Shown here: positions 48,001 to 60,120 of the stretch, in pieces
Position numbering within the stretch: position 1 is the stretch's first letter
Layout: each line of letters begins with the position of its first letter
Assembly: GCA_963580455.1 (NCBI GenBank)
Contig: OY756967.1
Location: 18,894,022-18,958,021 of the forward strand
Direction of reading: 5' to 3'
DNA from: Euonymus europaeus
Taxonomy: Eukaryota > Streptophyta > Magnoliopsida > Celastrales > Celastraceae
DNA length: 64,000 nucleotides
Made by a program: the position numbers and the translations under genes
Notes under the pieces: model-generated
The model's input: only the letters and a program-made list of their open reading frames with translations
Database searches by the model: none
Told to the model about the DNA's origin: nothing

Positions 48001-51000
48001 CAATTCAATTGTTGGATAATAGAGAAGTGAACTTGTTTGATAACACTATCCAAATCCCAATGTACCCAGTGATTAACTCTCTTTCTACCTGTGCACACTC
48101 TGTGTTGGCTCTGTAGTCTCTCCATGCACTGCCCTCTCAATTCTTCGCTAACCAGCCTTTGTTTTTTCAATGTATTTGTTTACCTCAATTTATAGTAGTC
48201 TGATTGCCTTCATGTTAGTTGGGACATTAGCTCCTTTCTACAAACTTTCGTTTTTTTGCCCACCAGGCCAAAATTTCAGACTGTGTCCATTAATGAATAA
48301 CACACACTGCAATATACCATAAATGAACATAGATTCCCAATGCAAAGTGTTTAACCGTTATCAATTGGCTTGCATGAAAGACCCGACCAAGATTGCGTGC
48401 AACATGCAATCTTTGAACCTGCACCAACCAAATTGTCTTTGGCTTCCACCAATGCCACTGTGTGGTCATGGTTACTTCAAAAGCCAATCATTAAATGAGG
48501 TGGGCCCTAATGCTATGCATCAGTTTTTATTTATTATTACTTTCATTTCCTTTGTGTTATTTCAGACTTTCCAAACCATTTCAAGTTCTCTCACTTTTGT
48601 CAGTGATGTTGTAGAGATTTGTCCAAGAGATGCATTATTTGAGGTTAAGACACCTTGACTTTCTGTGGTTGATCTCTACTTTGGACTCATTCTGGTTATC
48701 ACCTGTGCAGCAACATATTGTCTATCATTGTGTCTTTCTTCTCTTCGGTATACGTAATGAAATGGAAAGATTTCCTACCCCATCGAGAGTTGAAATGTTC
48801 TCCCTGTTTTGATGGAAGGGCTGTTTGCTATCCATCTTCTGAAATTCTCAAAGATTACTTGGCTTGGAGACAAGTTGATTGTGAGTATTCTGGATTTTAA
48901 TACTCAGAAATTAGTTGTGAAACTTTTGTTTTGAAGATGCAAGTAATATTTTTCCCCCTGTTCATTTGAAGTTTGAGTTCCATCCTGACAAGTGCAGGAA
49001 ATTGGGACTTGATCATACTCTATGCCAGTGGTCATATTGACTGCACCACTTTTTGGACTTGCAGGCCACATTAATAATCAATACAATACTTGTTTTTGGA
49101 TGCTAGTCAAATCCGGAAAAAGTAAAAGTGAAGCTCAAGATTACCTGAAGGTGCTACATTCCTGCTACATTTGAAATTATTGTTCTCTATACAATTGTCC
49201 TGTTTAGCAATCTTAACTTGTTTACTTACTCTGAAAAAGTAGGTATGTGCTAATTTGCTTTTAGTCTTTCAAACTTTACATCTGCATCACCTATTTCTTA
49301 TGACTTTTTTTTCCTCTCTTTTTTCTAAGGACTTTGTTGGAGAAAACTTAATTAATGTCCCTTTTATTTTGAAGAGTATTTGCATCGGGGCTTGTGGACC
49401 AGCTAACCATGTTTGACACTCCGGCATTGGCCTTTCATAAGGATTTTGATGCCTTTGCATAGATATTTCTTTAGCTATACAGGTTTTGTTTCGATGTCAC
49501 ATAATGTAGTGACATATAGTATTTAATGAAATACCTTAGGGTTTTGGGTAATAAGAAGATAACCTATATTTTATCTAGACATCTATGTGATTCTATGTAA
49601 AACTCTTGGTCTTATGAGGCCAAGTTTTAGTGTTATGCACACCGGAGTAGAATAGAAAAGTATGTATAAAAGGATGCAAGTGCATTTCTCATTAGGATGA
49701 GTGCGTATCAGCCTATCAGGGCCTTGAAAACATTGTTCTGATGCATCTTAGAGTTTTGGATAAAAGAAAACATAAATGACTAAGCTAACAGCTTTAATGG
49801 CGGGATAATAAAGTTATGTCCCTCTTAGGAGTTGGCATGCGGCTATGCTTTTTAGATGGGCATTCTTGACTTATTTTATGTGACTAAGCCTTCTAGAAAC
49901 TATGTTAATATGCCTGCAATAACTTGATTAGCCAAGTTAAAGAAATTAAAATAGAGGGGAAAAATGGATGTTTCCTCTTCCTCTTGAAGATTAATTTTGC
50001 GGTCTGACTTTATACTATTTTATCTTGGCAGCATTCCTGCTCGTCTTACGGAAAAGCATGTCTAAATGGGAACTGCAGACTATTATTAGTTCCTTTTCTT
50101 TCTCCAGCTTTTCTCTTTTTCTTTCTTATTTTTTTTATTTTGCTAAGTGGCTTTTAGGATTCAGCTGGAGAACTCCTTCTGCAAAGCTAAAAATAAGCAC
50201 ATTCATGGTCTGTGGGACATTAATGATGATGAACGTGACTCTAAGCCAATTCAGGTTTTAAATCGTTAAATTTTTAACTAGCTATGGGTGGATGTCGGGA
50301 GATTAATTGCAAGGATTTTGATACTGCAAGTGACCCTATCACCTTCAATTTTGAAGCAAATTCTTAGAGATGTATTGAAAAATGTTATATCAATCCTTTT
50401 TTTTCTTTTCTTCATACTATGCAGTTTCATGGCTCGCTAACATCTACCTTATGTTACATTACTCTCTCAAGTTAACCTTAATAATTTCATGATACTTGTC
50501 ATTTACTTTGGTACATTCATCTTATGCCTCTGATAATCATGACAGTAAGACAAGGTCTCCATGTGACATGTTGGCCCTCAGTTTTTTCGTTTTTTTTACT
50601 TCTCATTACAGGGTACTCAAGCCCGAGAAAAAAATGAGCTGCTTGCACAACAATTTGGTATTGAGTACAATGCATTACCCATCATTTTCCGCCAGGGTTC
50701 CTCAGTTTTTCGTGTTCAGGTATTATTTCTGCTTCTCAAAATTCTAGTGTTCTGCATTACAAGTAAAAGGCCAATGAGAATTTGGGAAACTGTTTGATCT
50801 AGAGTTGGCTACCCTATGTCGAGATAAGACGAGAAAATCCATTGAGATGGTTTGGTAATGCAGAATATGAAGATATTGGGGCTTTGGTGAAAGAGATAGA
50901 GAGAACTCCAGTAGGAGGTAACTGGTACTAAATAGAGGAAAGGACCCCAATTAAGACGCAAATTGAAGTGATAAAGAAAACAATACGTACAACTATATGA

Positions 51001-51516
51001 TTAGTAGAGAGCATAATTTTGTTGTCTTACCAAACACTGAAATCGTAAGCAACCTTTGGAGGTGCCCTTGTCTTGGAAATTGCTTTCCAAGGATATGGAT
51101 TTGTTTATTGGCCTATCTTATTTTTAACCAAAAACGTTGCATCTAATGGCTCCTTTGCTCTGTATTTTGAGTCAATTTCACATCAACTTGCTCATTCATT
51201 TTTAAAACAACAGTTTTAAGGATGCCACACCATTAAATGTATTTGATGAAACTTCCCCCTGACAACCTTTCATTTTTGTTATAGATGTTAATCGATTAGT
51301 GTTTTGAGGTTAACAATTGAGAACATCGTGCGTTTAAATTGTTTTCTGACATAGTTATTGTGTATGCAGGAAGAGAAGGCAAATGGTTATTGGAATGGTG
51401 CATATGTTGAAAAACTTAATACCAGAGTAGTTGTAGAACATTGCAATATAATTGGGAAGCGGTTTTGGAAAGAACATCCCGGCATCCTTGATGAGAAACC
51501 TTGCATGTGCACTTAG
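43767..51516 (+). CDS. ICA1: tRNA-His guanylyltransferase, tandem two-domain plant form (ICARUS1-like), 13 exons, 529 aa
   Basis: THG1 enzymes add G-1 to the 5' end of tRNA-His by 3'-5' polymerisation; the plant two-domain form (ICARUS1 in Arabidopsis) is nuclear and linked to growth control. Exons: 43767-43870, 44179-44310, 44410-44454, 45077-45246, 45378-45463, 45668-45775, 46698-46954, 47513-47644, 47718-47762, 48711-48880, 49065-49150, 50612-50719, 51370-51516. Domain 1 has RIDGCDF (R27, D29, G30), AYGFSDEYSFVFKK and HINNQHNT; domain 2 has RLDGCHF, SYGVSDEFSFVLKK and HINNQYNT. Metal-binding Asp residues are kept in both, so both halves could be active. Exon lengths 132, 45, 170, 86 and 108 nt repeat exactly in each half. 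The frame is intact. One intron (47763-48710) carries a repeat. Confidence 0.95.
44989..45023. repeat. (TC)n(CA)n microsatellite in an ICA1 intron
   Basis: A TC run passes directly into a CA run about 50 bp before the acceptor of exon 4. It may extend the pyrimidine tract region. Confidence 0.88.
47808..48535. repeat. Probable dispersed repeat (LTR-like or MITE-like) in an ICA1 intron
   Basis: It begins TGTTGGGGAAATCACCC and includes AATAAACAGTCCCAACAG, TTTTTAACGTGAAAAGTCC and GGGGACCATTGTCC, words that recur in dispersed non-coding plant repeats as I remember them. A solo LTR is possible because of the TG start. I could not find a matching target-site duplication, so the right border is approximate. 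Confidence 0.45.
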
Positions 51517-52951
51517 TGCATCACAAGCTTCAGAAACTGGAAACTATGAGCTGGTATCATCTATCTCATAATTTTTTTCATAAATAATGCTAGACCTAAG
51601 TTCCACATTGTAGTAGAAGTCATATATTGTCGAGTTGAGCAGGTCTCAAGTGACAAGTCCAAAACCATCTCCTTTTAACCGGAACGTCAAATCTGATAAC
51701 CTTATTGATTAAATGAACCCATTCCGTATGCACATATTTTTCACAATGATTATTGAATACTTGCGCTTGCTGAGATGCACGCTTGTGTAAATACTTGCTT
51801 GTTAATATATATTTTTCTCTCCATTTCAAACATCTTTTTGTGTGTGGCAGAGTACATTCTTGCTCTAACAGAGGAGTCATGATATGATATGATGAGCCTT
51901 CTCCTTTGCATGGCTTCTCTGTTATTAGCTATGAAACCCTATTGAAGTAGATATGGATTATCTTGAAATCATGAATCAATCGTCTAATATCTTCTGCTAT
52001 GCTTGTGCGCCAAAAGATGACATACCTGTTAATTTACGGGTTATTGGTTAACGTTGTGTAAAGCAAATTATGTTGTTGTATATATGGAAGAATTGATAGA
52101 GACCGACCTGAAGTTGCAACCAAGGCAAACAAAAAAAACCAGTGTGAATGCTGTTTTATCCATTAAGTTGCAGGTTCTTCCAAAATCGGACCACGGTAAT
52201 GGGGTTTGATTTTCATCAAGCAAGCGAGGTGTCCTGCTAATATATATTTCTTATTTGTCATGAGAGATTATCATAGAATTAAATTTCTAGTTTCTTGATA
52301 TCTGATGTCTACTTAATAATATTGAAATAATAATTGTTAGCATTATTTACAATATTTTGAACGAGAAACTTGTGGTAGCTTGAAATGAGGCCATATGGGT
52401 GGATAAATCTTGTTATATTCAGATGATTGATTTGTTCGATTCGGATTAAATCAAGTTTGAACATGTTTTGTATGTACAAAATTTGGGCCCAAATATGAAA
52501 ATTTGTCTGATTTAAAATTGCTTTTGAATCCAAATAAAAAACTAGTCTAATTTAGTTTTTGAAATTCATATTGAATTATTGTTCGATTTAGTTGTTCGGA
52601 TTTAAATCAATCTTCGTATAATTGATCAATTAAGTACATTAAAAAATTCTTTTCATTTTGTGTCAAAATATATAAATATTTTATATTCAACGACATCAAA
52701 CATATAAATATTTTATAAATATTCTATAATGAACAACATGAATCGACTCAAAATTTTGCCACCCTAGCTATATCTTTGGAATGGCTGTGACTTGTGAGTG
52801 TACGGAATAAAATAGAAATCGCCAATCAAAATTTTCTCTTTTCCCAATAATACGCTCCGTTTTGATTAGAATAGAATAGAGAGTCAAGGGACGGACAAAA
52901 AGGCAAATACCATAGCAGCCTAGCAGGAATCTGGGGACCGAGACAACAACA
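51517..52951. other. ICA1 3' region and HDDC2 promoter region, no gene seen
   Basis: AT-rich, no coding signal. The last ~100 bp are the leader of the following gene. Confidence 0.5.
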
Positions 52952-55900
52952 ATGGCAGTCCCTTCGACTCGCTGTACACCTACGTTGAGACGGTTTCTTC
53001 CTCATCGCTCGCGTCCGTCATTCTATCGAACCTTTTCATGGCCCTTTTTCGCCAAAGAAGCTCTTGCTCCCAGGATCGTATCCATTCGCTCACAGAAGCC
53101 CCGTTCTGATGGATCCGTGTCGAAGAGATCCGTGGACATGACTGATTCGAAGCCGTCAATCGGGTCGGGTTCGCCCACGTCTTCGGCGATCGATTTTCTT
53201 ACATTGTGTCATCGCCTCAAGGTATGCGCTCTCTGTCTAGTTTCAATCAAGCATTCTCTTTTCATTTGTTTGGTTGGAACAAAGCATTATTTATTTGTTC
53301 TTGTAACCCTATATTTTCACAATAGTGAACAAGTTTTTCCTGTATTCCTCTTTTAATCAAATAAAGTAACAATGGTTTCGCAAAATGCGAGTTCAACTCG
53401 GCAGTCTATGGCCACAGCGACTTTGTTTGGGCAAAATAGGCGTTACTGGCGTTGGTGCCTCATAATAAATAATGTAATAATGGCGGGGTAATAGATTTGA
53501 TGATTTCCCTTAGGCTTTTAAAGGTGCAGTTTATGCCGTTTACATCACTTTTGTTGCGTCTTTGTTAGGCTATCTCATGCTAATTGACGTTTCTAGCAGT
53601 TATTTTTCTTCTCTACTTCGTTAGTGATGTAGACATTTACAACCAGATAAAGATTATTGTCCTTTTATTGATACGGTGCTTCTAAGTTTCCTGGTCTAGT
53701 AAGGAGCAGGACATGTATTTGGAAATTAAGAGCTTGTCACATTATCTTCTATATTGGAAGCTATTGGTGTTTGTTAGTTCATATTTTAGTGGAATTACTC
53801 AATCTACCTTCACTTGGCCTTTGAGCTCCTTCATGTTTTCTTTGCTTAGATCCAAAGTCTAGGATTTTCGAAGTTCTCCCTGTTTGAAAATTGTTTTCTG
53901 TATGTATATGTTTTTGTGGTTATACTGTTCAGAAAATTTTAGCTATGTTTGTCTTTATATTTCATAGACCACGAAGCGAAAGGGATGGATCAATCAGGGC
54001 ATAAAAGGTCCTGAATCAATTGCTGACCATATGTATCGTATGGCTTTGATGGCTTTAATTGCCGGTGATTGTCCTGGTGTAAATCGAGAAAGGTTCGATT
54101 GTCATGTTATGTGAAGGCTCGTGGTTTTTTTTTCGTGCATTAACTTTTTGGTGATTCTGCAAGTTACTGATTGAACTTTTTTCCTGATGATTCTGCTTAT
54201 TGAAACAGATGTATTAAGATAGCTATTGTGCATGACATTGCAGAGGGTATTACTTCTATTCCTTTAAATTTGCTTATTTTAGTGTGTTTTGTTAGACAAA
54301 TTGATGCCGCAGGGCCTTTACACCTTGAGCTTGAGTTTTCTTGTCATGAAAGAATACTAATTAGCTTTTGAATTGATCAGCCATTTCTTGCAATTTACAG
54401 AATAAGGTTCTTTGTATGTGTTAGATACAATTAGAAATTAGGTTTGTTGGTTTCAGCAGCAGCTAGTTGTGATATAATATTGCTCTTCATAAGGGTCCCG
54501 ATTTGAGACTAGAAAGTTTGTCCGTAGTTTCCTTGTTCAGCTTCAGAATTGGAAAAATAGTGAACTTGGGTGGAATTAATGTTAATGTTTATGTAAATAG
54601 AATTTCAATGATCTATTGACGTTTTTTGCTAGGTTTTCCCCCTCAGATCTTTTATTCCATTTGCTAATGTGGGGATTTGGAAAATTGATCAGTGTTTAAG
54701 TTGCTTCTTAAACATGTGTTGGTCTTGACTTCATGTTTTCTTTTCTTTAAGTAAGGCCTTGACCAGTTGACCTGTTTTGTTAGCTTTACACTTTACAGTA
54801 TGATATACAAATGAATCACAAGAGACATTGAATTTGAAAACACTTGACTTCAAACAGTCTGCAGTTGTTGCAATTGTGTATTTTCTTGTGTAGCATGGTA
54901 GCTTTTTTATTGCCTCCATGTACAAATCATTGAATAAATCGGTCTCTTACTGTTTCTTTATATCCTCAGTAGATTCTTCATTTAATTTACATGTATTTTT
55001 AAAATTTTCATTCGTTCTGATTAAAAAGTCATTAAGGAAGCTTAATATCTATTCTGAAAATTCAAAGATGGGTCTGATTTCTAATAGCTATTGTTGGAGA
55101 TATAACACCATCCGATGGTATCCCCAAAGAAGAAAAGAGCAGAAGGGAGCAGGAAGCATTAGATGAAATGTGCAAAGTTCTTGGAGGAGGGATGAGAGGT
55201 ATTCTCCAATTCTGTTGTCTTAGATGTCTGGCTCCTTAAATATTTGACGTCAACCCAATTTGTCTTCACGGAACCTTTATTATCTGCAGCTGAAGAGATT
55301 AAAGAACTTTGGGCAGAGTATGAAAATAATGCTTCCTTGGAAGCTAATCTTGTGAAAGATTTTGACAAAGTAAGAATCTGTTGGCATTACACAAAAGTTT
55401 CAATTACTTGTAAGAAAATTAGGTTGTTCAAAGAGCATTGACTAGCTGGTATTCTCTGCCTCATTTTAAGTTTTGTTGAAACTTGTCATTTAATTATCCT
55501 TCCCCACTCGACATTTTTTTATCCATTAAGATCTCCCTCTGTTGCTGGCTGATTTCTTGGCGGTTTAATTGATGTTTTACAATGAATAATGTACTTAGTT
55601 TCACTTGGTGAAAGGGGGGTTTGATCTAGCTCTCTATCATGGTACCTAGAAACTTCGGGGTTTTGGCACGCTAGTAGGCACCACAGATGATGTAGTGACG
55701 TGACTTGGAAGAAGATGAATATTCTATAAAAACTTCTAGTACGTGCCTTATCTGGCCTGAGTTCTTTTTCCATTTATCAAGACTATGATCTTCCTTGTTT
55801 ATACAAAAGAAAAAAAAAAAAAAAAGACTATGATCTTCCTTGTTTTTCTATGCCGGCTTGCATAGCAAATTAAATCATTAAAAATCTACCTCCCCGTCTC

Positions 55901-56386
55901 CCTCTGCCGTTCTCTCTATAGCATGGAATTTGCGCACATTGAGATGCTCTTCTAATTTTTGGCCATCAAGGTATACTTTTTATAATTATAACTTGAGATT
56001 TGCATATCGGTGCTCAGGTTGAGATGATATTGCAAGCATTGGAATATGAAATGCGTAAGTTTATATTTTATTTAGATTAGATTTCCTCCCTCTTAAGCAT
56101 GTCAGCTATCTGATCTCTCTAGTTTGTTGTTATTGTAATTTGGCAGAGCATGGGAAGGTGTTGGATGAATTCTTCCTTTCAACCGCAGGTATCTTTTACT
56201 TCTCTCAAGATTCAAGAACTATATAACAAGAAGTGCTATTCTTATGTAATTTTGTGACACTTTGCCTTGTCCATGTTTTACGGACCGCTCTCGGTTCTAG
56301 GAAAATTTCAAACTGAAATAGGAAAAAGTTGGGCAGCTGAGATTAATTCGAGACGGAACTCAAGGTTGGCAGAAAGGCCTAATTGA
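52952..56386 (+). CDS. HDDC2: HDDC2-type HD-domain 5'-deoxynucleotidase, 8 exons, 262 aa
   Basis: Relatives (human HDDC2, bacterial YfbR) are metal-dependent phosphohydrolases that remove phosphate from deoxynucleoside monophosphates. Exons: 52952-53221, 53968-54092, 54209-54246, 55088-55198, 55290-55369, 56018-56054, 56147-56188 and 56301-56386, all GT-AG. HD-domain motifs: [25 protein letters not shown] (metal His), [19 protein letters not shown] (the HD pair), then [14 protein letters not shown] and [20 protein letters not shown]. The first ~60 residues ([20 protein letters not shown]) are rich in Arg and Ser and poor in acids, suggesting a plastid or mitochondrial targeting peptide. The frame is complete, ending RLAERPN. 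Confidence 0.93.
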
Positions 56387-57421
56387 CCTACTAGTTTGGC
56401 CACAATTCTCCTCTGTGCCAATATAAGCTATAGCTTTCTAATCGGAAATCATTTCAGTAGGGCCACTTCTTCCAGACAGAGGCATTGTGCACATTGTTTG
56501 TGATCCGTGGCGCATGAAGAATTGCAAAATTGAATTTTTTTTTTTTTTTTTGGGAGAGCAATAGAAGGTGGTTCACCCTTCTTACTGGATGAACAAAGCT
56601 CTCAATTTTCATAAATCCATGATAATGATTTGTATCCTTGGGTTCTCGCTGATTCTCATGTAATAGCTGTCTTGATCTTGTATTAAACAGAATTTTTATT
56701 TGGCTAATTGGTTAAATCTAGTAACTCAATTAAGGAAGGTCGCCTGTCATAAGAAACAGACTTGGTTGGCTATACGGTATCAAACAGCTATTTAAAAATA
56801 AGTTGAGAAACATTGTTTATGAAAGAAAAAAATGAAGTTCGAAACTTTGGAATGATGATTTTTTTTTTCTCTTTTGACTACGGATCTGCAGTGCCTTTAG
56901 CTTTTTCAATAAATAAAGATGAAACCTTTTTATGGTCGCAGTACTAATCGTTAATCCATAAACGTCCATAAATAGATATAGCATGTCATATACAAGTGAC
57001 TTTGGTGATAAAATCAAGTTTGAAAATTCAAAAAGTAAAAAAAAGACGTAAATATTATGTTCATTTTGTCTATATATTTCGGATTTGGGGTTCCATTATT
57101 TTTTGGAGTCTATAATTCACATCTAATTATAAAAGGAACAGACAAATTTCAAAAATGAAAAAAATAAAAATATGATGTGACACAACTCAAATTATTGAAT
57201 TCAAATTGTAAACTCTAAATTTGTAAACGAAATTACGGAGTCTCATATCTCCTTAGGGTGTGGAAATGATATGGGCTAGAAGTTGTCCTCAAAAACATGT
57301 TTTTGATTCCAGAAGTAGAATCCAAGAAAACTAATACAGACTGTCTACGTATGTTTCCTTGACGTCCAGTACAATCAAATAACCCAATTTGTAAGATTTA
57401 TAGCAGCAATTCCAGTAATGC

Positions 57422-57457
<36 letters not shown>

Positions 57458-57640
57458 GCAATCTTAAGTCATGAGCAATTGATTGATGCACTTTTGCCGC
57501 ATCACCATTTTCTTTGCTTTACCTTTTCTAATACCTCCCAAGAGACAAAGCACTTATTCCTCAACAAGGCATGGCTTGTTCTATTGTATCAACTATCTTC
57601 TTCTTCTTCAGCTCCTTTCCTCTTGCTTTCTTTCACAACC
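56387..57640. other. Intergenic DNA with an (AT)n tract
   Basis: No gene is seen. A perfect (AT)12 run lies at 57422-57445, about 200 bp before the next start codon. Poly-T tracts occur near 56530 and 56861. Confidence 0.5.
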
Positions 57641-58093
57641 ATGGAGGATTGGAACACGCTCGCCGGGGACTGCGTTGTGATATCTTGTTGCTGCCAATGC
57701 TTGATACTGCAAATGGTCATCTTCATCTTGCTCAAGCTTCCTTACAGGCTCATTCGAAAGACCAAAGACTACGCCAAGAAGAAGCTGTGCCATAGAAACA
57801 CTGAAAACAAGACTGTAGAATTTACAAGGAGCAGTCAATTTCAGGAGGAGTTTATGGAAATCCATGGAGGGTCTGTGAGGATTCAAGTAGATGAAATTGG
57901 AAGCCATTGTTGTGGGTGTTGTATAGAGGAAGTAGAGAGGGTGTTGTATGAGTTTTCTCAGAAGGGAGAGTTTTCATTTGGAAGCTTTTGGGGCAGAGAG
58001 TGGCCAGGGAGCTGCTCCTCATCAAGTATTGTATCCACAAAGGAGTTTGATATTAGTTCTGCAAAATTTGAATTGATTGAAATTGGTGTTTAG
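57641..58093 (+). CDS. Small plant protein with Cys-rich hydrophobic N-terminus, 150 aa
   Basis: Single exon. The start ATG at 57641 gives MEDWNTLAGDCVVISCCCQC, followed by LILQMVIFILLKLPYRLIRK, a likely N-terminal membrane segment with a CCCQC cluster that could be S-acylated; the frame is open further upstream, but that part has no family character. A basic stretch (KTKDYAKKKLCHR) then precedes an acidic C-terminal half (EFTRSSQFQEEFMEIHGGSV) with a short HCCGCC cluster. I recognise the N-terminal pattern as one shared by a family of uncharacterised plant proteins, but no function is known to me. No lesions. Confidence 0.75.
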   Translation: MEDWNTLAGDCVVISCCCQCLILQMVIFILLKLPYRLIRKTKDYAKKKLCHRNTENKTVEFTRSSQFQEEFMEIHGGSVRIQVDEIGSHCCGCCIEEVERVLYEFSQKGEFSFGSFWGREWPGSCSSSSIVSTKEFDISSAKFELIEIGV

Positions 58094-59016
58094 GTTTGCA
58101 CATAATTTGGCTGTCTGTCTGTCTATTTTCTAAGTAATCAATACAAACCTTGATTGTCAATAAGTACCGGGTCTGCTGAAAAAAATTACAATTGAACCCG
58201 CTGTAATAGCATTTTTACTCTGTTTGTGTCAGCGTATATGTTAACTTATACTCTGTCACCCATATTCTCAGACACTCTTAGTTTTTATATTTTTTGATAG
58301 TTTATACTCTATGAAAAATGTGCAATATTAATTCTAACGAATTTAACAATGTATTTTTTTGTTTGAAATAAAAGTTAAATTAATCGCTATTGAATGTTTT
58401 TGATTTTATATTCGACGCTCTGAAATTATCTTATTTTTTAAATATTAAATTTAATTTTTATTTCGAGCAAAAAATATATTGATGGATTCGTTATAATAAA
58501 TATTACACATTTATGATTTTTGGGGCATCTGCTGGAAAAAAATAATATAACATACAAAAAAAAATTATGACATACTCCAGCCATCTCTATTGACAATAAA
58601 TTATTGCATGATCCAGGTGCGTTTTCACGTGTCATATTTGAAAGTGTAAATGACATTCACACGACAATGACGTCAATAAAAAAGAGAGAGAGAATCAATG
58701 TTGATTAAATTCACCCGGAACATCTAATAATTTTTCGGATTAAGTTTTCAATAGGTTACCTTTTGCAATTACTCTATTGGACCACAATGCACCAACTAAG
58801 CTTCGTTAAGAAAAATCAGTTTTAAGAATATTCTCGTGTAGTAAAGAATACGCGCTTTCTGTTTTTGAACCTTGAACCAGTCCATGTCTTTTCTTCAGCA
58901 TTTTAACAAACACATACCCGTCAATCATCGTCCCAAATCCACCCAAACCAATCCAAATTTATACAGAACCACAAACCCACCGTCCCTTTTACTCCCTTTC
59001 TTCTTCTCTTCCAATA
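58094..59016. other. Intergenic DNA with the CML promoter
   Basis: No gene is seen. TTTATACA around 58958-58965, about 55 bp before the ATG, could be a weak TATA box of the next gene. Confidence 0.4.
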
Positions 59017-59499
59017 ATGGCCATGGTGCAATCGGATCAGCTTAAGCAACTAAAAGACATTTTCATGCGCTTCGACATGGATTCCGATGGCAGTCTAACC
59101 CACCTAGAACTGGCCGCCCTTTTGCGGTCTCTGGGGATCAAGCCTTCCGGTGACCATCTCCATGTATTGCTAGCCAACATGGACGCAAACGGCAATGGCT
59201 CAATCGAATTCGACGAATTGGTGGAGGCTATTATGCCTGTCATGAGTGAACAGATCTTGGTCAACCAGGAACAGCTGATTGAGGTTTTTCGATCCTTCGA
59301 CAGGGATGGAAATGGGTTTATTACCGCGGCGGAGCTGGCTGGTTCAATGGCTAAAATGGGTCACCCGTTAACGTACCGTGAATTGTCGGAGATGATGAGA
59401 GAGGCCGACACGAATGGAGATGGTGTTATTAGTTTTAACGAGTTTTCAACCATCATGGCTAAATCCGCCACTGATTTTCTTGGCCTCACAGTTTCATAG
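59017..59499 (+). CDS. Calmodulin-like protein with four EF-hands (CML15/16 type), 160 aa
   Basis: Ca2+ sensor that binds target proteins when loaded. It is a single-exon gene, as is usual for CMLs. Four canonical EF-hand loops are complete: D20-E31 (DMDSDGSLTHLE), D56-E67 (DANGNGSIEFDE), D95-E106 (DRDGNGFITAAE) and D131-E142 (DTNGDGVISFNE), each with acidic residues at loop positions 1 and 12, so all should bind Ca2+. The C-terminal end DFLGLTVS and the motif ELAGSMAKMGHPLTYREL are typical of the Arabidopsis CML15/CML16 group; which of the two is not decidable here. Start at ATG 59017 (MAMVQSDQLKQLKDIF); a second ATG is two codons on. Confidence 0.94.
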   Translation: MAMVQSDQLKQLKDIFMRFDMDSDGSLTHLELAALLRSLGIKPSGDHLHVLLANMDANGNGSIEFDELVEAIMPVMSEQILVNQEQLIEVFRSFDRDGNGFITAAELAGSMAKMGHPLTYRELSEMMREADTNGDGVISFNEFSTIMAKSATDFLGLTVS

Positions 59500-60120
59500 C
59501 CTTCACGGGTATGTGGATATATCTATGAATGGGAGACTCATGTTCATGTCCTTCATTGTATCATCTGTTTTGAGGATCTGAATTACAGTGAATGGTGATT
59601 GTGGATGGCTGTTCCTCTTTTACTTTTTCCTCTGTTTTTTTGACACATTCAACTTGTAAATTCCATGCTTTGTCATAAGACCAAGTGAATTGTGCCTGTT
59701 CCTAACATAATCAATACATGTATGTTTCTTTTTTGCATTCAGCTTTGTGAAACAAGAATTTAACTTTATTCTTTCCTTCCATCTATTCTACCATTGTTTG
59801 TGGGGGAAGATAAAATAATAGAATGATTACTTGGCTGCTTTAAGGACTCTATTTGGAGGTGATTCTTAATTGGGTTATCTGTATTGCTCAGAGATTCAAA
59901 ATTAAGATACCTGCAGCCAAAAACAGAGAGTCGTTTTAATATAATCATGGTAGTAAATCCTTGTCTTTCATGTTTTTCTGTTATTTGCTGTCAAACATGT
60001 TAGGGAGCCCCCTGTTTCCAGGAAATCCATGAAGAGATCTGTGAGCTGTAGATTATCAATGTTGGTTTCAGAGGTTGCTTCTTTTCTTTAAGTAACCAAT
60101 ACAAATATTGTGAGTCTACC
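59500..60120. other. CML 3' UTR and intergenic DNA
   Basis: No further coding signal before the LINE relic. Confidence 0.5.
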
